Made by a program: the position numbers and the translations under genes
Notes under the pieces: generated by a model
The model's database searches: none
Seen by the model: the letters and a program-made list of their open reading frames with translations, nothing else
What the model was told of the DNA's origin: nothing
Assembly (NCBI RefSeq): GCF_033958435.1
Contig: NC_134137.1
Coordinates: 111,672,501 to 111,736,500, forward strand
Direction of reading: 5' to 3'
Length of the DNA: 64,000 bases
Source of the DNA: Carettochelys insculpta
Taxonomy: Eukaryota; Chordata; Testudines; Carettochelyidae
Shown: positions 46,620-57,550 of the stretch, piece after piece
How the letters are laid out: each line of letters begins with the position of its first letter
Numbering within the stretch: the first letter of the stretch is position 1

Positions 46620-47820
46620 AGGATGAGCTTAGGTTTGTATGTTTGTTTGGATATCCATGTGCTGAGCAGTTTGTTTGAAGGACCATGTGCTGAGGCTGGC
46701 TGAATTGGAGGAGTTAAGGGAGGCAAAGAGATACATAAACAAGGCTTTCTGGGGCACTGTAGAGCTGTCCCACTTCCATTCAGACAGACCCTGTGTTGTT
46801 GAGGAGTGTGAAAGTCTTAGGGAAGGTGAACAGTCAACTGGAGCATAGGAAAACCATCCCATAGTTGGGAACCTCTTTCAAGATGATGTTGTGGTATCCT
46901 CTCACACTGAAGATACATCGCCAGGGGAGGGAACTCCAGTCATTAGGAAAAGGCAGGTGTTAGTAATGGGGGATTTGATCATTAGAGACATAGATAGAAG
47001 GGTTTGTGATGACTGGGAGAACCATGCAGTGACATACCTGCCTGGTGTGAAGGTTGTGGATCTCTGGAAACATCTATAAAGGCTCATGTGTGGTGCTGGG
47101 GAGGAGCTGGTGGTCTTGGTACATGTAGGTACAAGTGTCGTGGGGAATGGTAGGAGAGAGGTTGTGGAGGCCAAATTTAGGCTGCCAGGAAAGAGATGCA
47201 AAACTAGGGCCTCTCTGGTAGCATTCTCTGATTTGCTTCTAGTTCCACATATTGGGCAAGGTAGACAGGCAGAAATTCAGAGTCCCAGTAAATGGATGAG
47301 ATGGTGGCACAGGGAGGAGGGGTTTAGATTCATTAGGAATTGTGGGAACTGTTGGGGAAGTGGGAGCCTATACAGGAAGGATGGGCTTCACCTAAACCAA
47401 AATGGAACCAATCTGCTGGCACTTAACATCAAAATGATCGCAGAACATGTTTTAAACTAAGGGCTGGGGGAGAGCAAAAGAGCACATGGATCTAACAGAG
47501 GCATTTCTCATGAGAGGTCCTAGAAATAGAGATTGTCTATGTTCTACTATGGAGGACAGGATTGAATATGATCAAATATGAGTAAAATAAGAAGAGAAAC
47601 AATCAACTGAAAGAGAATCTAATGCATTTGGAAAAGGCAGGCAGTTAAATAGTGACAAACGTTTGAAGTGCTTATATGAACTAGAGTGCCTTATGTTAAA
47701 GGAGGATATTGATATAATAGGCATCATAGAAACTTGGTGGAATGAGGACAATCAATGAGATACAGTTGAATCAGGGTACAAAATATATCAGAAGGTCAGA
47801 ACAGGGTGTAGAAGCACAGC
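46620..47820 (+). pseudogene. CR1 ORF1 (SGNH-esterase type) and start of ORF2
   Basis: ORF1 relic: a coiled-coil start (LRLAELEELREAKRYINKAF), a linker with DTSPGEGTPVIRKRQVLVMG, then the esterase-like domain: GDLIIRDIDRRV (the family has GDS here, so the nucleophile Ser is Leu), LVHVGTSVVGNGRREVVEAK, GFRFIRNCGNCWG, and DGLHLNQNGTNLLALNIKMI with the Asp and His kept, ending at 47458. The start of ORF2 follows at about 47650 (LKCLYELECLMLKEDIDIIG, IETWWNE, stop), which is the endonuclease N-terminus. CR1 ORF1 proteins carry this esterase domain. A possible 5' leader begins near 46260. Confidence 0.75.
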
Positions 47821-47884
47821 CCCTGGAGGATCTTCTAGAAGGAAGTCCTCCTTCTGAAGGCCCCTTCTTCCTGAACTAGGGTGA

Positions 47885-48217
47885 GGGGGTTATAGAGTTC
47901 TATACAATAATGACTGGTGGAGAAAAAGTGAATAAGGAAAAGTTATTTATTTGTTCTGATAACATAGAACTAGGGGTCACCAAATGAAATTAATTGGTAG
48001 CATGTTTTAAACTAAGAAAAGGTTTTTCTTCACACAGTGAATACTTGGCCTGTGGAAATGCTTGCTCAAAGAGGTTTTGAAGACCAAGACTGTTGTAACA
48101 AAGGTTTTTACCCTTTTTTTTTTACCCTACAAAGACTTTAACAGGGTTCAGAAAAGAACTAAATAAATTCAGGGAGGTTAGATCCACCAATGGATATTAG
48201 CCAGGATAGGTAGGAAT
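47885..48217 (+). mobile_element. CR1 ORF2 C-terminus and 3' region, left of PLE2
   Basis: Forward reading IEFYTIMTGGEKVNKEKLF and the LRKGFSSHSEYLA block match the C-terminal part of ORF2 in the young CR1 (56516-57502). The middle of ORF2 is absent between 47820 and 47885. The element continues at 50936 beyond PLE2. Confidence 0.75.
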
Positions 48218-48259
48218 AACAATGAGAATTTCTGTGGCACCTTACAGACTAACACATTT

Positions 48260-48312
48260 TTGGAGCACAAGCTTTCGTGGGCAAAAAACCCGCTTCATCA
48301 GATGCATGTAGC
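48260..48312 (-). ncRNA. Hammerhead-ribozyme-like motif in PLE2 tail
   Basis: Minus strand: CTGATGA (48301-48295), stem II (GCGGG with CCCAC), GAAA (48276-48273), then GCTTGTGCTC. Upstream ACAT and downstream ATGT could pair as helix I across a small internal loop. Stem II has one mismatch. Confidence 0.55.
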
Positions 48313-48525
48313 GGAGATTCCAAGGCAGCTCTAAATATACAGGTTCATTCAAAGGAGGAATACCAATTAAGAGGAAGATGAGAGTTGACAAGGTCAATTC
48401 AGTCAGGGAGGATGTGGCCCACTTCCAGCAGCGGATGCAGGTGTGTGAACACCAAGAAAGGAGAAACTGCTTTTGTAGTTGCCCAGACATTCCCAGTCTT
48501 TGTTCAACCCTTGATTGATGGTGCT

Positions 48526-49254
48526 AAGAACATAAGAACAGCCATACTGGGTCAGACCATAGGCCCATCAAGCCCAATATCCTGTCTTTCAACAGTGGCC
48601 AGTGCCAGGTGCCCCAGAGGGAATGAACAAAACAGGTAATCATCAAGTGATGAATTCCCTGTCGCCCATTTCCAGCCTCTTGCAAACACAGGCTAGGGAC
48701 ACCGTCCATGACCATCCTGGCTAATAGCCTTTGATGGACCTATCCCTCATGAATTTATCTAGATCTTTTTTAAACTCTACTATAGTCTTGGTCTTCACAA
48801 CATTCTCCAGCAAGGAGTTCCACAGGTTAACTGTGCGTTGTGTGGAAAAATATTTCCTAGTGTTTGTTTTAAACCTGCTGCCTATTAATATCATTTGGTG
48901 ACCCCTAGTTCTTGTGTTACTGTAAGGAATAAATGACTACTCTTTATTTATTTTCTCCACACCAGTCATAATTTTATATACCTCTAGCACATCCCCCTTA
49001 ATTATCTGTTTTCCAAGCTAAAAAGTCCCAGTCTTATTAATCTCTCCTTTTATGGCAGACACTCCATACCCCTAATAATTTTTGTTGCCCTTTTCTGAAC
49101 CTTTTCCAATTCCAATATATCTTTTTTGAGATGGGGCGACCGCATCTGTATACAATATTCCAGATGTGGACGTACCATGAATTTATATAAAGGTATATAA
49201 TATTTTCTGTCTTGTTATCTATTTCTTTCTTAATGATTCCCAAAATTTTTAGAG
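48526..49254 (-). mobile_element. CR1 LINE 3' part nested in PLE2
   Basis: The left edge is the CR1 3' end with AAGAACATAAGAACA then GCCATACTGGGTCAGACC. The reverse reading runs through the 3' region to ILGIIKKEIDNKTENIIYLY at the truncated 5' end near 49254. It is about 730 bp, with stops. It splits PLE2 between QQKNFK and the GLNKDWECLGNYK part. Confidence 0.85.
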
Positions 49255-50935
49255 TCAGTTTTGAAGTTCTTTTGTTGCAGGATAGCTACTTTTAAGTCTT
49301 GTACTGAGTGTCCAGGGAGATTGAAGTGTTCTCCTACAGGTTTTTGTATGTTACCGTTCCTGATGTCTGATTTGTGTCCATTTATTCTTTTACATAGAGA
49401 CTATCCAGTTTGGCCAATGGATATGACAGAGGGGCCTGGTTGGCACATGATGGCATATGTTACATTAACAGATGTGCAGGTGAATGAGTCCCTGATGGTG
49501 TGGGTGATGTGGTTAAGTCCTGTGGTGGTGTTGCTGGTGCAGATATATTGGCAGAGTTGGCACCAAGGTTTGTTGCAGAGAGCGGTTCCTTGATTAGTTA
49601 CTGTGGTGTGTTGTATAGTTGCTGGTGAAAATTTGTTTCAGGTTGGCAGGCTGTCTGTAGGCGAGGACTGGCTTACCTCCCAAGGCCTGTGACAGTGAGG
49701 GATCATTGTCCAGGATGGGTTGTAGACAACTGATGATGTGCTGGAGAGGTTTTAGCTGATGGCTGGTAGGGTTATGTTATTTTCCTTCTTGGGCCTGTCT
49801 GGTAGCAGGTGGTTTCTGGGTTCGCATCTGGCTCTGTTATTCTGTTTCTCCACTTCCTTAGGTGCGTACTGTATTTTTAGAAAATTTTGGAAAAGGTTTT
49901 ACAGGTGTTTGTATCTGTCTGAGGGATTGAAGCAAATGTGACCATACCTTAATGATTGGCTGTAGACAATGGATCATGTGGTGTGCCCTGGATGGGAGCT
50001 GGAGGCATGTAGGTAAGCATAGCAGTCTGTGGGTTTGTGGTATAGGGTGGTGTTTATGTGACCATCACTTATTTGCACTGTAGTGTCTAGGAAGAGGATC
50101 TCTTGTGTGGATTGGTCCAGGCTGAGGTAGGTGGTGGGGTGGAAACTGTTGAAATTGCAGTGGAACTCTTCAAGAGCCTCCTTCCCATAAGTCCAGATGA
50201 TGATGTCATCAGCGTAGATCAAGCAGAGGAGGAGTGCTAGAGGATGAGGTGTGAGAAAGTGTTGTTGCAGGTCAGCCATAAAAATGTTGACATAAAGTAG
50301 GGAACAAGTGAGTGCCCATAGCAGTGCCACTGATTTAAAGGTATAAATTGTCCTAAAATCTGAAATAGTTACGGGCGAGGAAAAGTCACAAAGCTCTGCC
50401 ACCAGTTGTGCCTTGGCATTATCAGGGATACTGTTCCTAACAGCTTAAAGTCTATCTTCATGTGGAATGTTAATGTAAAGAGCCTCTACATTCTTGGCAG
50501 CAAGAATGGCATTTTCTGAAAGGTCACCAATGTATTGCACTTTCCTTAGGAAGTCACTGGTGTCTCGAAGTAGAGCGTCCATATATCCAGACAATTTTGC
50601 AATGAGTGTGCCAATGCCTCAGATGACGGGGCATCCAGGATTTCCAAGTTTATGAATCTTGAGTAGTGGATAGAATAAACCTGGTTGGGGCTCTAGGAGT
50701 GCGTCTGTGTAGATTTGTTCCTGTGTTTTTGTAGGGAGTGTCATGAAAAGATGGTGTAGTTACTTCGTGTGCTCCTTAATGGAATCAGAAGATAGTGGCT
50801 TGTAGAATGTGGTGCTGGAGAGTTGCCAGGAAGCCTCCCTTTGGTAGGCTGTTCTATTCATGATGAAAAGAGCACTTCTTTGTCAGCCTCTTTGATTATA
50901 ATGTCAGAGTTGTTTCTGAGGCTGTCGATGATATT

Positions 50936-51128
50936 GATAGGTAGGAATGGTGTCCCTAGCCTCTGTTTATCAGAGGTTGGAAATGGAGGTCAGGAGAAGG
51001 ATCGCTTTCATGATTACCTGTTCTGTTCAGTCCCTCTGGGGCCTCAGGCATTGGCCTCTGTTGGAAAATTGGATACTGGGCTAGATGGACTTTGATCTGA
51101 CCCAGTATGGCTGTTCTCATGTCTTATG
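50936..51128 (+). mobile_element. CR1 3' end, right of PLE2
   Basis: Continues the CR1 of 47885-48217: AATGGTGTCCCTAGCCTC, then GGATACTGGGCTAGATGG and GACCCAGTATGGCTG, ending GTTCTCATGTCTTATG, the CR1 3' terminal repeat. Confidence 0.85.
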
Positions 51129-51945
51129 ATGCTAGCTGCAATGTGGTGGGGCTGCTGCAACTGGAGGTCTTTACTGGCCCAGTGTTTCTTGCTGCTTCTG
51201 TGGTAAAGAAGAAGGGGTCTGAGGATCCTGTTGTGCTGCAATGGTCCTTGGACCACAGGTGGCCCCCACGCAGCCAGGATTGCCGTTCATACGTGGTGAT
51301 GGCAGCTGCCTGGCAAGGTACCAACTGAGTGCAATAGCAAAAAAAAAACCTCAGTCCCTATTTTAAGAGCTGTTCAGGAAGAAGCCCTGTAACCTTGGTA
51401 TTAGTGAAGGTTGTGTGGTAAGGAGCCCTGTAGCCTCTGCACTGGAATCAATTAAATACCCATGTTAAAGTTTAATAAAAGTGTGGCCTGCCATTAATTC
51501 CATATGTTTATCTGTCCTGATTTTGCTACTGTGTCCATATAAATACAAAAAGGGCTTTTCATCTTGAAATGACGAATGGGTTTAGTGTTTTAATGGAGTT
51601 GATTAAAGATAATCAAGACATTGGGACTCTGGGGAAAAACATTATGAAGTGCTACCTAGAAAGTGTAAAGGGAGTCTTAACAGCGAACTTAAAAGGGAAG
51701 AATGGATTGGCAATCCACTTGTGTAGCATGGAAAAAAAGAGGTATGAAGCAAATTCTCATGAATGCTAAGACACACAAACACAAGCGAGAAACACAAGTG
51801 AGACACAAGTGGTAAGCGGAATACAGATCTCTAAAAGACAGAGGGCTAAAAAAGTCCTAATGAGGGATGAAGACAGATATATAGTGACAGAAGATACTGA
51901 GTGACTGAAGATGCTAGCCAATGAGGTAACTGTACAATGTTGTAT
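51129..51945. other. No gene or repeat recognised
   Basis: The frame 51569-51769 has no motif. No terminal repeats are seen. Confidence 0.4.
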
Positions 51946-52377
51946 GAGCAGAGCTCAACAAAAATTATTAGGGGGCTGGAGCGCATAATTTATGAAGAGA
52001 AGCTGAGGGATTTGGGCTTATTTAGTCTATAGCAGAGAAGAGTTAGGTGGGGGATTTGATAGCAGCCTCCAACTACCTGAAGGGGGATTCCCAAGAGGAT
52101 GGAGAGAGACTGTTCTCAGCTGTGACAGGTGACAGAATGAGGAGCAATGGTGTCAAGTTGCAATGAAGGAGATCTAGGGTGGATATTAGGAAAAGCTGTT
52201 TCTCTAGGAGGCACTGGAATGGGTTTCCTAGAGAGATGGTGGAATCTCCATGCCTAGAGGTTTCTAAGTCTCAGCTTGACAAAGCCCTGGATGGGATGAT
52301 TTAGTTGGGATGGGTCCTGCTTTTAGCAGTGGTTGGACTTGATGACTTCCTGGGGTATCTTCCAACCCTATGATCCC
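51946..52377 (+). mobile_element. CR1 LINE 3' part
   Basis: Forward reading GGGGGATTTGATAGCAGCC, AACTACCTGAAGGGGGATTC, TGGTTGGACTTGATGACTTC and the CCAACCCTATGATCCC end are CR1 3' features. It is 5'-truncated, with stops. Confidence 0.85.
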
Positions 52378-52469
52378 AATAGCCCCAGGGTCTGATGATT
52401 CAAAGGGACTTGGGGCTCTCGCTGCCACCACTGCTACTGAGGGTCTGAAGTAAATAGACAATCACTTCC

Positions 52470-52905
52470 CATTTTGAAAGTGTGCAACTGATTGTTCTTC
52501 CCTAAGTGGAATATTTCACCTTTGTCCTTCCTGAATTTAATCTTAGTTACTTCAGTTTTTCCAGAACATTTTTAATTTTATTCCTATCCTCTAAAGTATT
52601 TGCAACCCCTCTCAGCTTGGTATCATCCACACAATTTATAAGTGTACTCTGTGTGCCATTATCTAAATAATTGATAAGAGTTTGAACAGCACTGAAATGA
52701 GGACCAATCCTTATGGGACCCAAGTTGATATGCTCTTCCAGCTCGATTGTGAACCACTGATAACTACTCTTCAGGACTGTTTTTCTAACCGTTTATGCCT
52801 TGTTAGGGCTGTATTTCCTAGTTTGTTTATGAGGTCATGAAAGACAATATCAAAAGTCTTACTAAACTCAAGATATACCACACAACTATTGCTTGCCCCC
52901 TTGAA
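52470..52905 (-). mobile_element. CR1 LINE internal fragment
   Basis: The reverse reading matches the middle of CR1 ORF2. Blocks such as CTTGGTATCATCCACACAAT (FADDT region in reverse) and GTCTTACTAAACTCAAGATA are shared in kind with CR1 copies here. It lacks both ends. Confidence 0.65.
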
Positions 52906-53280
52906 TTTATAAGAGGAGAACCATGAAATATATTACACATGGTGTATATGAACGCTGCTACAATGGTGAGGTTATGAGTAGTGAAGTCTGTAGAGTTCCC
53001 TGACCATTGCATGTTCCAAGTTAAACTTGAGCAGTATGGGACAGTAATATTTGACCGGAATTATTGGAAACTAAATGCCTATTTACTCAATATTGCAATT
53101 GCTGTTAGAAAAGGTTGGTGTCTTTACAGAACGAGAAACTATTTAACAGTTTTATGCATCCCAGTTGGAATGTTGGGAATTAACTAAGCAGCGCCTTATG
53201 ACCTGTTTGCGTTCCTTTTCAGAATGCCCATATGCAACAGATTAGAAGCATTATTGAGCATTGCAGAATTTTTTGAGTGA
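52906..53280. other. No gene or repeat recognised
   Basis: Spacer with no supported feature. Confidence 0.4.
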
Positions 53281-53282
53281 TA

Positions 53283-53992
53283 GTAAACCCTCGATTTCAT
53301 GGACCCCGATTTAGCAGACTTTGGGAACAATTGATGCCTGCCAGGCCCCTTCCCCCCTTTGTTCCCAAAGTCCGAGAAATCAGTGCTCATAAAATCCTTA
53401 ATACTGCCCACCATCCTCCCAGAAAAGTAAGGTGACTTACTAGAGCCACCGCTGCTGCAGCTGGACGGGTTCTCACTTCCAGTCACTGTGGGCCTCCTCA
53501 GCTGAACCCTACACTGCTGCCTGGACCGCAATCACTGGGACTGCCGTGTACTCCTCCCACCAGCGGTGGGGTGCATGCGTGGGACCATACATGCTTCACC
53601 CTTGGTGGGAGGAGTGCGTGAAGGCTCTGGGTGTGGCAGCAGTTCCCTTCAGCCACGCAGCAGTGGCTCCTCCAGGCCGCAGCAGTAGGGCAGTTCCAAC
53701 TGCATGGTGGGGTCCCTCCAGCTGCACATCAGGGTCACTCCAGCCGTGCAGTTGGGTCTCTACAGCCATGCAGTGGGTCAGCTCTGGCTGTGTGGTGGGG
53801 CATCTCCAGTGGTGGTGGTTCTGGCTCTGGGAGTGGTGGCTCTGGTGATTTGCATGCATTCTTTGTTTGGAGGGTATTGGGGCTGGGGGCGCCTCGTGGG
53901 GTGAGTGGACTGTAAACCCTCGTATTTAAAGGACTTTCAGGTTTAGTGGACACCCTACCCCACTATTAGTCCTTTAAATCAAAGGTTTACTG
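53283..53992. mobile_element. Pogo-like non-autonomous element
   Basis: The right end reverse-complements to CAGTAAACCTTTGATTTAAA. The left end reads GTAAACCCTCGATTTCATGG, so the first two bases are lost or altered. TA flanks at 53281-53282 and 53993-53994. The GC-rich inside (53440-53910) has repeated GCAG and TGGTGG pieces that give chance frames on both strands. Confidence 0.65.
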
Positions 53993-54211
53993 TATCTTCA
54001 TAGCAAGTTGGGGAATGTAGGGACATAAGGGTCCTTACAGGAAGTGAAAAAATAGCTGATTCAACATTAGAGGAGAAAACTGCTGTTAGCTAAATTTGCA
54101 AAGGACTTAAAGACAGAAAAAGTTTGTATCCTCTGAAATGTTTGGCAGTCTGAAATGAAATGAAAATGGAGGGCATTGGTAGGATTATGAGATCCTAATA
54201 TTGGCAGATCT

Positions 54212-54301
54212 TCAGGAATTTTGAAAGCCCCTTCTTCCTGAAACCAAACTGGCTCATTAGCATCCCCCTTTTGAAAGGCTGGGGGTAGTGTAGCCACAGC
54301 C
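54212..54301. mobile_element. Harbinger-1-type right end fragment
   Basis: TTTTGAAAG blocks and the end GTAGTGTAGCCACAGCC resemble the right end of Harbinger-1 (7691-7707). It abuts the next MITE piece. Confidence 0.45.
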
Positions 54302-54302
54302 A

Positions 54303-54473
54303 TATTTTTCTGAAAGAATCTTTAAGAAAAAGTGCCTTTCCTCATCCATGGGTGGAAGAGGACCCCCAGAAAAAGTCCTGCTTTCTTCCAATTTAATATT
54401 GAAAGAATGTATTTTGTGTGTAGACTCTCCACAGGATTTTTTGAAAAAAAAACTTGCTAGTGTAGACGTAGCC
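54303..54473. mobile_element. MITE A, partial inverted copy
   Basis: The right end reverse-complements to GGCTACGTCTACACTAGCAA and continues like the copy at 20613 through TTTTTTCAAAAAAT and CTACACACAAAA. The other half is missing. Confidence 0.65.
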
Positions 54474-54786
54474 ATTGTAGAGGGGAAGAGGGAAGCCTTC
54501 CTCCTTGGGTTGGGAGTGGCCGCTGGCTGTGTGGGCCGTGTGTATGAGCAGCTGGGCACGGCACCCATCCACCAGGCCCATCATGATGGGGTGCGGATTT
54601 GCATGGCCCTTAGGAAGACCTTCTCCTGTGGCCCCCAGTAACACTTACCAGGCCCTCCCACCCCAGCAGGGTCCTTGGGCCCACCCTGTCCCCACCAAGA
54701 TCTCTCCCTTACCCCCTTCACTCCTCCTCGACCTCTGCACAATGAAGAGGGATTCAGGTGTGGTGAACAATTATGTAGCTTTTACT

Positions 54787-54811
54787 CAACAACAACAGCA
54801 ACAACAACAAA
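54787..54811 (+). repeat. (CAA)n microsatellite
   Basis: About eight CAA units with one CAG. Confidence 0.9.
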
Positions 54812-56310
54812 AATCTCATGCAAAAATAAACAATAGAATTCAAAACAACTTACAACAAAACAGAGTACTGTGAACTATTTACAGTCGGGGGGCTTGGGAC
54901 AGGGGTTGTGGGCCCCAGAACTTGGATGTGAAGCTTGGGACGGGGAATGGGGGGGCATCAGAAGTTGGGTGGGATCCTCTCCTGCCACAGGTTCTGGGCT
55001 CCTGTCAGGTCTGGGTTGGGGCCAGGAGCAGGGGCAGGTATGAAGGAAGTGGGGCTGCAGTGGAGTCTAGATGGGTAGGAAGAGCAAGAAGGTCTGGGAG
55101 ACAGGGAGGTGGGCATGGCCCACAGCCACTGAAGCAGGGCCAGGACACTCTGCAGGATGGCTGGTGGAAGTAGGGCTGAGGTAGCAGCTGCAGGTGGCTG
55201 GGCCATCGTGTCTTGCCAGACACCAGTGGCAGCATCAAAGCGGGACATGAGTTAGTCCCAGGCTCATGACTCTGTGTCATCCTGCAGCTGGTGATCCATG
55301 ATGCACATAATTGTCCAGAAGGCGGCATTGTGGTCCTAGTGAAGATCCTCATATATGAACCAATGGATCCACAGGCTGTGGGCTTGCCATGGGGGTGGCT
55401 TGGGTCTCAGATGGTGTAGGTCCAGCTGTAAGGAAGACAAGGAGGAAAGATGGTGAGTCATTCATGCAACACAGTCCAAAAGGCCTAACCCCCACACTGT
55501 GAGCAGCAAATAATACCCCTTGGCCAAGGGTTGGGGATATCCTTGGGGCACAGCCATGTGTATCATGCACAGTGGGTCCTGCTGCATGGGGGCTCCGTGG
55601 TGCCTCCAGGAGCAGGTCAACAGCTATGGCCCACCAGCCGCTCTATGGGCTAGCAACCAGGAGGGGGTATCTTGCTATGGAAGGGTCTCCTTATGGATGG
55701 CAGGTGAGCCAGGAGCAGCCTGCCCCTCCCCAGCACTCACACATACACTTGTGGGTCACTGCACTGCCCATGGGAGTGGGTGCTGCCTTGCACCTGCAGG
55801 AATGCCTGTGTGCAGGGTGCTGCACTCCTCAATGTGTCTGGGGTTGGGCTGGTGCCCTTGTGGCTAGCCTGCTTCCAGCCATGGCAGGTGCATGTGTGTG
55901 TTGGGCTGCCTGCTCTTCAGCCATCTGCAAGTCTCTCACCAATGGTGTGGCTGCAAGGGTGTGGAGGACTGCAGACTGTAGCTCTGCTGCTCCCATGCTC
56001 TCAGCTTCCTGGCACAGGGTTTCCTTGGCTCCCTGCATCTTCAAGAATAGCCAGAGGCAGGAGCCATAGATCGTTGATTGCTGTGGACAGGGTGTGCCCT
56101 GTGGCACCTTTGTGGTGCCCTGGAGGCCTTTTCAGTCAACAGAAGGTCCCCCAGAATGTCCAGACCTGTATTTTGTCGACAGATATTTGTTGACAGAGGT
56201 GTTGTTCCTCGTGGCAAGCAGGGTGCAGCTGTCGACAAAAATCATTGAGTTCTGTCGACTTACAATTGACAGAATGCACTTGGGAATCTGGACGCTCTGC
56301 AGGTTTTGTG

Positions 56311-57503
56311 AAGAACATAAGAACATAAGAACATAAGAACATAAGAATGGCCATACTGGGTCAGACCAAAGGTCCATCAAGCCCAGCATCCCATCTGCCG
56401 ACGGTGGCCAATGCCAGGTGCCCCAGAGAAGGAGAACAGAAGACAAGTGATTTATCTCCTGCCATCCATCTCCTGCCCTTGTACTGAAGGCTAGGGCACC
56501 ATACTTTATCCCTGGCTAATAGCCATTTATGGACCTGACCTGCAAAAATTTATCAAGCTCTTTTTTAAACCCTAATAGAGTCCTGGCCTTCACAGCCTCC
56601 TCGGGCAAGGAGTTCCACAGGTTGACTGTGCGCTGTGTGAAGAAAAATTTCCTTTTATTAGTTTTGAACCTACTACCCATCAATTTCATTTGGTGTCCCC
56701 TAGTTCTTGTATTATGGGAAAAGGTAAATAATTTGTCTATATTCACTTTCTCCACACCATTCATGATTTTATATACCTCTATCATATCGCCCCTCAATCG
56801 CCTCTTTTCCAAACTGAAAAGTCCCAGTCTCTCTAGCCTCTCCCCATATGGGACCCTTTCCAAGCCCCTAATCATCTTAGTCGCCCTTTTCTGAACCTTT
56901 TCTAATGCCAATATATCTTTTTTGAGGTGAGGAGACCACATCTGCACGCAGTACTCGAGATGTGGGCGTACCATAGTTTTATATAGGGGAAGTATGATAT
57001 CTTTTGTCTTATTATCGATCCCTTTTTTAATAATTCCTAACATCCTATTTGCCTTACTAACTGCCGCTGCACACTGCGTGGATGTCTTCAGAGAACTATC
57101 CACTATAACTCCAAGATCCCTTTCCTGATCTGTCGTAGCTAAATTTGACCCCATCATGTAGTACGTGTAATTTGGGTTATTTTTTCCAACATGCATTACC
57201 TTACACTTACCCACATTAAATTTCATTTGCCATTTTGCTGCCCAATCACTCAGTTTGCTGAGATCTCCTTGTAGTTCTTCACAATCCCTTTTGCTTTTGA
57301 CTGTCCTGAACAACTTGGTGTCATCTGCAAACTTTGCCACCTCACTGCTTACCTCATTTTCTAGATCATTGATGAACAAGTTGAACAGGATCGGTCCCAG
57401 GACTGAGCCCTGGGGAACACCACTAGTTACCCCCCTCCATTGTGAAAATTTACCATTTATTCCAACCCTTTGTTTTCTGTCTTTTAACCAATTTCCGATC
57501 CAT
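56311..57503 (-). mobile_element. Young 5'-truncated CR1 nested in Harbinger-3
   Basis: The 3' end is four AAGAACAT units (56311-56342), the CR1 terminal repeat in reverse, then GCCATACTGGGTCAGACC. The 5' truncation is near 57503. The left flank (CTGCAGGTTTTGT) and right flank (AAATGGATGTTTTGTTGACA) are neighbouring parts of the TGTCGACA element. Confidence 0.9.
56516..57502 (-). CDS. CR1 ORF2 reverse transcriptase, C-terminal part, open frame
   Basis: An uninterrupted frame of about 328 codons runs from the truncated 5' edge to a stop at 56516-56518. It has no proper start, because the element is 5'-truncated. It begins [13 protein letters not shown], then [11 protein letters not shown] (RT block 4), FADDTKLF (catalytic block 5), [61 protein letters not shown], a [20 protein letters not shown] block and [12 protein letters not shown]1 ORF2 is an endonuclease-RT of roughly 900-1000 residues, so the endonuclease and RT fingers are missing and it cannot move itself. 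The lack of stops points to recent arrival. Confidence 0.85.
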   Translation of the reverse strand, partial: WIGNWLKDRKQRVGINGKFSQWRGVTSGVPQGSVLGPILFNLFINDLENEVSSEVAKFADDTKLFRTVKSKRDCEELQGDLSKLSDWAAKWQMKFNVGKCKVMHVGKNNPNYTYYMMGSNLATTDQERDLGVIVDSSLKTSTQCAAAVSKANRMLGIIKKGIDNKTKDIILPLYKTMVRPHLEYCVQMWSPHLKKDILALEKVQKRATKMIRGLERVPYGERLERLGLFSLEKRRLRGDMIEVYKIMNGVEKVNIDKLFTFSHNTRTRGHQMKLMGSRFKTNKRKFFFTQRTVNLWNSLPEEAVKARTLLGFKKELDKFLQVRSINGY

Positions 57504-57550
57504 GAAATGGATGTTTTGTTGACAAATCCCTCTAGTCTAGACCTGGCCTT

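Larger units (their letters stand above)
48218..50935 (-). pseudogene. Penelope-like element (PLE2), RT plus GIY-YIG, with 13-bp target duplication
   Basis: Minus strand from 50935: NSDIIIKEADKE, KLGNPGCPVI-like and AKLSGYMDALLRDTSDFL, VEALYINIPHED (YTNIP reads YINIP), then the frame 50402-49974 with an FMADL block, LIYADDIIIWTYGKEALEEF (catalytic DD kept), FLDTTVQISDG and YHKPTDCYAYLHASSSHPGH. Farther on lies a GIY-YIG nuclease relic near 49440-49260 (TYAIMC, ISIGQTG, INGHKSDIRNGN, GEHFNLPGHSVQDLKV). After the nested CR1 the C-terminus ends WECLGNYKSSFSFLGVH, then the tail. GATAGGTAGGAAT flanks it at 48205-48217 and 50936-50948. It is 5'-truncated, with stops. Confidence 0.85.
54476..57550. 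mobile_element. Harbinger-3 remnant (TGTCGACA family) holding a CR1
   Basis: The right end reads CCCTCTAGTCTAGACCTGGCC, the inverted end type of MITE C. Inside, 56165-56310 repeats TTGTCGACAG-type motifs and matches MITE C (30050-30180) in reverse. A transposase C-terminal relic on plus (54480-54641, VYEQLGTAPIHQAHHDGVRI) faces a possible minus-strand Myb-partner relic (55352-54958, RFDAATGVWQDTMAQ). The left end is lost. (CAA)n lies at 54787-54811. Confidence 0.55.

Noticed and set aside
53546..53915. Trp/Gly/Val-rich ORFs
   Set aside because: Low-complexity GC-rich filling of a pogo-like element. All six frames are open by composition.
55520..56193. ORFs of 115-165 codons on plus
   Set aside because: They lie inside the Harbinger-3 remnant in GC-rich sequence, with no motif. 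The better reading is a broken element on the minus strand.
56529..56894. Plus-strand ORF of 121 codons
   Set aside because: It is a shadow of the CR1 ORF2 frame on the opposite strand.
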